From contig NZ_JAHRXF010000009.1 in the NCBI RefSeq assembly GCF_019104725.1, positions 1 to 64,000 on the forward strand: DNA of 64,000 bases, written 5' to 3'. Both the position numbers and the translations under genes were made by a program. Positions 60,353 through 64,000 of this stretch are shown in pieces. The first letter of the stretch is position 1. The number at the start of each line of letters is the position of its first letter. The notes beneath the pieces were generated by a model. The model was given only the letters and a program-made list of their open reading frames with translations. It had not been told where the DNA came from and ran no database searches. Origin of the DNA: Streptomyces corallincola. Its GTDB lineage: Bacteria > Actinomycetota > Actinomycetes > Streptomycetales > Streptomycetaceae.

Positions 60353-60439
60353 ACGGGGGCTTCGCCGCCGTGCCGCCCCGGCCGTGGACCGGTGACCCCA
60401 CTCGGACCCCGCCAACCGGCACAAGCCGGACACAGCTCC

Positions 60440-60445
60440 TACGCT
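60440..60445 (+). promoter_or_regulatory. Candidate leaderless promoter -10 (TACGCT) for the PepP-like gene
   Basis: TACGCT ends 6 bases before the ATG at 60452, with no ribosome-binding site between. Confidence 0.45.
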
Positions 60446-60451
60446 CGTGTC

Positions 60452-61558
60452 ATGTCTGAGGTGTACGCGACCCGCCGATCCGTGCTCAGGGAGCGCTGTG
60501 CCGCGGCCGGCACCGCGGCCGTGCTCGTCTCCCGCCCCGCCAACGTCCGCTACCTCGCGGGCGCCGCCCCGCGCGGTGCCGTGCTGCTGCTCGGCGGCAC
60601 CGGGGACACCCTGGTGTGCGCCCATCCGCTGGAGGACCGGCCCGCCGACGGCCGCCCCGACGAGGCCCTGGGCATCGCCGTGCTGCCCGCGCCGGGCGGG
60701 GACACCGCCGTCGCCGCGGCCGGGCTCGCCGCCGGGCGGGGCGCCGACTCGCTGGCCGTCGAGGAGCACCATCTGACCGTCGCCCGGCACCGCGCCCTCG
60801 CGGGCGCCGCCCCCGCGCTGCGCCTGGCCGACGTGGGCGGGGCCGTGGAGCAGCTCCGGATCGTCAAGGACGAGGAGGAGATCTCCTGTCTGCGGATCGC
60901 CGCCGAGATCGCCGACCAGGCCCTCGGCGAGCTGCTGGAGTCCATCCTCGTCGGCCGCACCGAACGGCATCTCGCGCTGGAGCTGGAACGCCGGCTGGTG
61001 GATCACGGCGCCGAGGGGCCCGCCTTCGCCACCTCGGTCGCCACTGGCCCGCACTCCGGGCGCCTCGGGCACCGGCCCACCGACCGGCGGGTGGAGGAGG
61101 GCGACTTCCTCTCCGTCTGCCTGGGCGCCGCCTACCGGGGCTACCGCTGCGAGATCGGCCGTACGTTCGTCATCGGCACCTCGCCCGCCGACTGGCAGAT
61201 CGAGCTGTACGACCTGGTCTTCGCCGCCCAGCGGGCGGGCCGCGAGGCGCTCACACCGGGCACCGGATACCGGGACGTGGACCGGGCCGCGCGCCAGGTC
61301 CTGGACTCCGCGGGGTACGCGGCGGCCCTCCCGGAGGCGACCGGACACGGGGTCGGACTCGAAATCGACGAGGACCCTCGGCTGGCCCCTTCGGCAATGG
61401 GTAAACTGGACGCTTGCGTGCCGGTCACCGTCGAACCCGGGGTCCACCTTCCGGGCCGGGGCGGTGTCCGGATCGATGACACGCTCGTCGTGCGCCCCGA
61501 GGCGGACGGCGGACCCGAGCTACTCACCATCACGACCAAGGAGTTGCTCGCGCTCTAG
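60452..61558 (+). CDS. Aminopeptidase P/prolidase-fold protein with altered metal ligands
   Basis: A 368-residue M24 (pita-bread) protein from the ATG at 60452: a creatinase-like N-terminal domain (1-130) and the catalytic fold (135-368). The canonical five metal ligands D, D, H, E, E appear here as Cys223 (SVCLGAAY), Glu234 (GYRCEIGRT), His299 ([10 protein letters not shown]), Glu328 (TVEPG) and Asp342 (RIDDT); the substrate His of the HE motif is Asp306. Three of five ligands are changed, two of them to residues that could still bind metal. It may use another metal, have weak activity, or be a non-enzymatic binding protein. It precedes efp by 55 bases, a conserved linkage with prolidases. 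Confidence 0.85.
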   Translation: MSEVYATRRSVLRERCAAAGTAAVLVSRPANVRYLAGAAPRGAVLLLGGTGDTLVCAHPLEDRPADGRPDEALGIAVLPAPGGDTAVAAAGLAAGRGADSLAVEEHHLTVARHRALAGAAPALRLADVGGAVEQLRIVKDEEEISCLRIAAEIADQALGELLESILVGRTERHLALELERRLVDHGAEGPAFATSVATGPHSGRLGHRPTDRRVEEGDFLSVCLGAAYRGYRCEIGRTFVIGTSPADWQIELYDLVFAAQRAGREALTPGTGYRDVDRAARQVLDSAGYAAALPEATGHGVGLEIDEDPRLAPSAMGKLDACVPVTVEPGVHLPGRGGVRIDDTLVVRPEADGGPELLTITTKELLAL

Positions 61559-61613
61559 CCTCACGGTGTGCGCGTGCGCCTGGTCGTCGTCAAGTCCAGG
61601 AGATTCCGCAACC

Positions 61614-62180
61614 GTGGCTTCCACGAACGACCTGAAGAACGGATTGGTGCTCAAGCTCGAAGGCGGCCAGCTCTGGTCCGTCGTCGAGTTCCAGCACGTC
61701 AAGCCCGGCAAGGGCCCGGCCTTCGTGCGCACCAAGCTCAAGAACGTGCTCTCCGGCAAGGTCGTGGACAAGACCTTCAACGCCGGCGTCAAGGTCGAGA
61801 CGGCCACCGTTGACAAGCGCGACATGCAGTTCTCGTACATGGACGGCGACTACTTCGTCTTCATGGACATGGAGACGTACGACCAGCTCATGGTCGATCG
61901 CAAGGCCGTCGGCGACGCCGCCAACTTCCTGATCGAGGGCTTCACCGCCACCGTCGCCCAGCACGACGGAGAGGTGCTCTTCGTGGAGCTGCCGACCGCC
62001 GTCGAGCTGGTCATCCAGGAGACCGAGCCGGGCGTCCAGGGCGACCGCTCCACCGGTGGCACCAAGCCCGCCACGCTGGAGACCGGCCACCAGATCCAGG
62101 TCCCGCTGTTCATCACCACGGGCGAGAAGATCAAGGTGGACACCCGTACCAGCGACTACCTCGGCCGGGTGAACGGCTAA
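61614..62180 (+). CDS. efp: Translation elongation factor P
   Basis: A 188-residue protein from the GTG at 61614 (AGGAGA 10 bases upstream). Three beta-barrel domains are present; the tip loop is [10 protein letters not shown] with Lys33 at the position modified in other bacteria, and the C-terminal [22 protein letters not shown] segment is intact. It relieves ribosome stalling at poly-Pro, which is relevant for the many Pro-rich proteins in this window. nusB begins 2 bases after its stop. Confidence 0.97.
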   Translation: MASTNDLKNGLVLKLEGGQLWSVVEFQHVKPGKGPAFVRTKLKNVLSGKVVDKTFNAGVKVETATVDKRDMQFSYMDGDYFVFMDMETYDQLMVDRKAVGDAANFLIEGFTATVAQHDGEVLFVELPTAVELVIQETEPGVQGDRSTGGTKPATLETGHQIQVPLFITTGEKIKVDTRTSDYLGRVNG

Positions 62181-62182
62181 CC

Positions 62183-62611
62183 GTGGCTGCCCGCAACACG
62201 GCCCGCAAGCGCGCCTTCCAGATCCTCTTCGAGGGGGACCAGCGGAGTGCCGACGTCCTGACGGTGCTCGCCGACTGGGTCCGGCTCTCCCGGTCCGACA
62301 CCCGGCAGCCGCCGGTCAGCGAGTACACGATGCAGCTCGTCGAGGGGTACGCGGAGCACGCCCGGCGCATCGACGACCTGATCGCGCAGTACGCGGTGGG
62401 CTGGACCCTCGACCGGATGCCGGTCGTGGACCGCAACCTGCTGCGGCTCGGCGCCTACGAGCTGATCTGGGTGGACGAGACCCCGGACGCCGTCGTGCTG
62501 GACGAGATGGTGCAGCTCGCCAAGGAGTTCTCCACGGACGAGTCGCCCGCCTTCGTCAACGGTCTGCTCGGGCGCTTCAAGGAGCTGAAGCCCTCGCTCC
62601 GCCGCGCCTGA
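62183..62611 (+). CDS. nusB: Transcription antitermination factor NusB
   Basis: A 142-residue all-helical RNA-binding protein from the GTG at 62183, two bases after efp. Signature segments are ARKRAFQILFEGDQ near the N-terminus and LRLGAYELIWVDETPDAVVLDE and FVNGLLGRF. With NusE (S10) it binds boxA of rRNA leaders to prevent premature termination. The efp-nusB-bldD/pyrR neighbourhood is conserved in Streptomyces. Confidence 0.95.
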   Translation: MAARNTARKRAFQILFEGDQRSADVLTVLADWVRLSRSDTRQPPVSEYTMQLVEGYAEHARRIDDLIAQYAVGWTLDRMPVVDRNLLRLGAYELIWVDETPDAVVLDEMVQLAKEFSTDESPAFVNGLLGRFKELKPSLRRA

Positions 62612-62636
62612 CCGCACCGCGGCTCAGCCGGAAAAA

Positions 62637-62680
62637 CCGCCGGGGTGGCCGGAACCGATGGGTTCCGGCCACCCCGGCGG
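62637..62680. terminator. Bidirectional terminator between nusB and bldD
   Basis: A perfect 20-bp stem (CCGCCGGGGTGGCCGGAACC and its complement) with loop GATG. AAAAA at 62632-62636 supplies a U tract for bldD transcripts (minus strand); GTTTC follows on the plus side. Confidence 0.85.
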
Positions 62681-62707
62681 CACGTTTCTGCGCCCGCCGG
62701 AGCGGGA

Positions 62708-63211
62708 TCAGCCCTCGTCGTGGGCGGCGACCGCCCGGCGGGCGTCCGCGTCCAGCACGCCCCAGCTGATGAGCTGCTCGGTCAGCACCGAGGGGGACTG
62801 GTCGTAGATGACGGCGAGGGTGCGCAGGTCGTCCTGGCGGATCGAGAGCACCTTGCCGTTGTAGTCGCCGCGCTGGGACTGGATGGTCGCCGCGTAGCGC
62901 TGGAGCGGGCCCGCCTTCTCGGCCGGCACGGTGGCCAGCCGCTCCAGGTCCAGGACCAGCTTGGGCGGCGGCTCGGCGGCCCCGCCCGGCGTGGTGCCCG
63001 GCAGCAGCTCCTGCACGGGGACGCCATAGAAATCGGCCAGCTCGGCGAGGCGCTGCACGGTCACGGCACGGTCGCCGCGCTCGTACGAACCGACCACCAC
63101 GGCCTTCCAGCGGCCCTGGGACTTCTCCTCGACACCGTGGAGGGAAAGGCCCTGCTGGGTGCGGATGGCCCGGAGTTTGGCCCCGAGCTGTTTGGCGTAT
63201 TCGCTGGACAT
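62708..63211 (-). CDS. bldD: BldD, c-di-GMP-dependent master regulator of development
   Basis: A 167-residue protein from the ATG at 63211 (GGAG five bases upstream), the length of S. coelicolor BldD, to which it is nearly identical by memory. An XRE-type helix-turn-helix (about 8-70) has [20 protein letters not shown]; the C-terminal domain contains the c-di-GMP signature RGD (114-116) and RQDD (125-128). Tetrameric c-di-GMP bridges two BldD molecules, which repress sporulation genes (bldN, whiG, ssgB-related genes and bldD itself). An operator candidate overlaps its -10. Confidence 0.97.
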   Translation of the reverse strand: MSSEYAKQLGAKLRAIRTQQGLSLHGVEEKSQGRWKAVVVGSYERGDRAVTVQRLAELADFYGVPVQELLPGTTPGGAAEPPPKLVLDLERLATVPAEKAGPLQRYAATIQSQRGDYNGKVLSIRQDDLRTLAVIYDQSPSVLTEQLISWGVLDADARRAVAAHDEG

Positions 63212-63265
63212 ATAGCTCCCCGGACACTGTGTCAACGCGGTCGGCCGGTTCCCGCCGCGCGGCTG

Positions 63266-63285
63266 GTAACTCACTGTGAGGTTAC
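63266..63285 (-). promoter_or_regulatory. Candidate BldD operator upstream of bldD
   Basis: An inverted repeat (GTAAC...GTTAC outer arms; CTCAC-T-GTGAG inside at 63270-63280). On the minus strand it reads AGTGA-G-TTACC, close to the AGTGA(N)TCACC half-site pattern reported for BldD. It overlaps the -10, which fits negative autoregulation. Confidence 0.5.
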
Positions 63286-63308
63286 GCAGCGTGACTCTCA
63301 TGCGTCAA
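63279..63308 (-). promoter_or_regulatory. bldD promoter
   Basis: On the minus strand, -35 TTGACG (63308-63303) and -10 TAACCT (63284-63279) with an 18-base spacer: a good vegetative-type promoter. Transcription would begin near 63272, leaving about 60 bases of leader. Confidence 0.5.
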
Positions 63309-63416
63309 GCCGAATGGTCCACACCGACGCTTCCGCGACGGCCGGGCCCGGTTGGGCCGACCGGGTGAACGGGGACCCGCAGCGACCTGCTACCGTGGAT
63401 GGCGCAAATCAGACGT

Positions 63417-63451
63417 CCTTTAAGGTCCGTCCCGTGAGGCGGAGAAGGAGG
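63417..63451 (+). promoter_or_regulatory. PyrR-binding RNA hairpin sequestering the pyrR ribosome-binding site
   Basis: CCTT (63417-63420) can pair with AAGG (63445-63448), and the upper stem-loop CGTCC-CGTG-AGGCG (63428-63441) closely matches the PyrR-binding consensus ARUCCNGNGAGGYU. The ribosome-binding site AGAAGGAGG (63443-63451) is part of the lower stem, so UMP-bound PyrR would block translation. In actinobacteria pyr genes are mainly controlled at translation this way. A TACCGT -10 candidate lies at 63391-63396. Confidence 0.65.
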
Positions 63452-63460
63452 TCCTCTTTC

Positions 63461-64000
63461 ATGGACTCGCACGCGAATCCGCCCGCGACCGACGCGCGGC
63501 CCGTACTCGAAGGCCCCGACATCGCACGGGTGTTGACCCGCATCGCCCACGAGGTGGTCGAACGCGCCAGGGGCGCCGACGACGTGGTGCTCCTCGGCAT
63601 CCCGACCCGTGGCGTCTTCCTCGCCCAGCGGCTCGCCGCCAAGCTGGAGCAGATCACCGACCGGAAGATCCCGGTGGGCTCCCTCGACATCACCATGTAC
63701 CGCGACGACCTGCGCCTCCAGCCGCCGCGCGCGCTGGCCCGCACCGAGATCCCCGGCGACGGCATCGACGGGCGCCTCGTCGTCCTGGTGGACGACGTCC
63801 TCTTCTCCGGGCGCACCATCCGCGCGGCCCTGGACGCCCTGAACGACATCGGGCGCCCCCGCGCGGTGCAGCTCGCGGTCCTGGTGGACCGGGGCCACCG
63901 CGAACTGCCGATCCGCGCCGACTACGTCGGCAAGAACCTCCCCACGTCGCTGCGGGAGACGGTCAAGGTCCTGCTCGCCGAGGAAGACGGCCGGGACACC
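63461..64000 (+). CDS. pyrR: Bifunctional pyr operon regulator / uracil phosphoribosyltransferase (3' end outside window)
   Basis: Begins at the ATG at 63461 (AGAAGGAGG nine bases upstream) and remains open to the last base (180 codons). The PRPP-binding loop is [21 protein letters not shown], and [15 protein letters not shown], the arginine-rich DITMYRDDL and [12 protein letters not shown] are PyrR motifs. It binds pyr mRNA leaders when charged with UMP and also has weak uracil phosphoribosyltransferase activity. It is expected to lead the pyrB-pyrC-carAB operon beyond the window. It is divergent from bldD. Confidence 0.95.
   Translation, partial: MDSHANPPATDARPVLEGPDIARVLTRIAHEVVERARGADDVVLLGIPTRGVFLAQRLAAKLEQITDRKIPVGSLDITMYRDDLRLQPPRALARTEIPGDGIDGRLVVLVDDVLFSGRTIRAALDALNDIGRPRAVQLAVLVDRGHRELPIRADYVGKNLPTSLRETVKVLLAEEDGRDT

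Noticed and set aside
63212..63301. Longer BldD start at 63301
   Set aside because: The extension covers the promoter and operator; the ATG at 63211 has a ribosome-binding site and gives the known 167-residue length.

Overview
The window is a contiguous piece of a Streptomyces chromosome. Very high GC with strong third-position bias, GTG/TTG starts, many ATGA/GTGA overlaps, and the presence of SsgB and BldD (both all but diagnostic, and matching my memory of the S. coelicolor proteins almost residue for residue) point to the genus; I cannot name the species. Most of the window is conserved core chromosome rather than a mobile or biosynthetic region. I see no integrase, transposase, CRISPR array or phage gene.

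Layout. 1-4811: end of a TrmH-type RNA methyltransferase gene, a membrane-anchored Ser/Thr kinase, a small membrane protein, an APH-fold protein and a zinc-ribbon protein. 4823-5300: five tRNA genes on the minus strand (three Val-GAC, Cys-GCA, Gly-GCC). 5480-8350: pabB-like/pabC-like pair for p-aminobenzoate and a double GNAT protein. 8396-13284: DsbA-like thioredoxin, small membrane proteins, a CGNR regulator, ssgB, a PGPGW protein, two tRNA-Val-CAC genes and a DEDDh exonuclease. 13453-15260: a coupled pair of unknown function (DUF4365 nuclease-like plus a 414-residue partner). 15395-30331 region: thrS, a potassium channel, a HIT-family Ap4A-phosphorylase-like gene, an EF-G paralogue, then the actinobacterial phosphatidylinositol-mannoside cluster (pgsA, acyltransferase, pimA), a LemA-like protein, pdxS-pdxT, yebC and ruvC-ruvA. 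30373-38494: ruvB, yajC-secD-secF-apt and relA.

38586-41465 is the most unusual part: a three-gene, overlapping operon of a Ser/Thr kinase with a TPR-like tail, an EACC1-family small protein and a caspase-fold protease with a TPR-like tail. This looks like an accessory biological-conflict (programmed death or immunity-like) cassette placed between relA and a DUF349 gene. 41535-49380: DUF349 protein, cyclophilin, metallo-beta-lactamase hydrolase, hisS, a vitamin-K-epoxide-reductase-like protein, rarA and rpsD with a long leader. 49583-59252: an alaS operon (two small proteins, alaS, ruvX, mltG, aroE) followed by aroC and an aroK-aroB gene that is fused in frame. 59480-64000: an ATP-binding protein, a PepP-like protein with substituted metal ligands, efp, nusB, and the divergent pair bldD / pyrR (pyrR runs off the end).

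Themes: translation (thrS, hisS, alaS, rpsD, efp, EF-G-like, tRNAs), Holliday-junction repair and fork repair (ruvABC, ruvX, rarA), protein export (yajC-secDF), the shikimate pathway feeding p-aminobenzoate, vitamin B6, and developmental control (ssgB, bldD, and (p)ppGpp through relA). Many genes in the window show a -10-like TANNNT hexamer only 6 to 8 bases before the start codon, the signature of leaderless transcripts.
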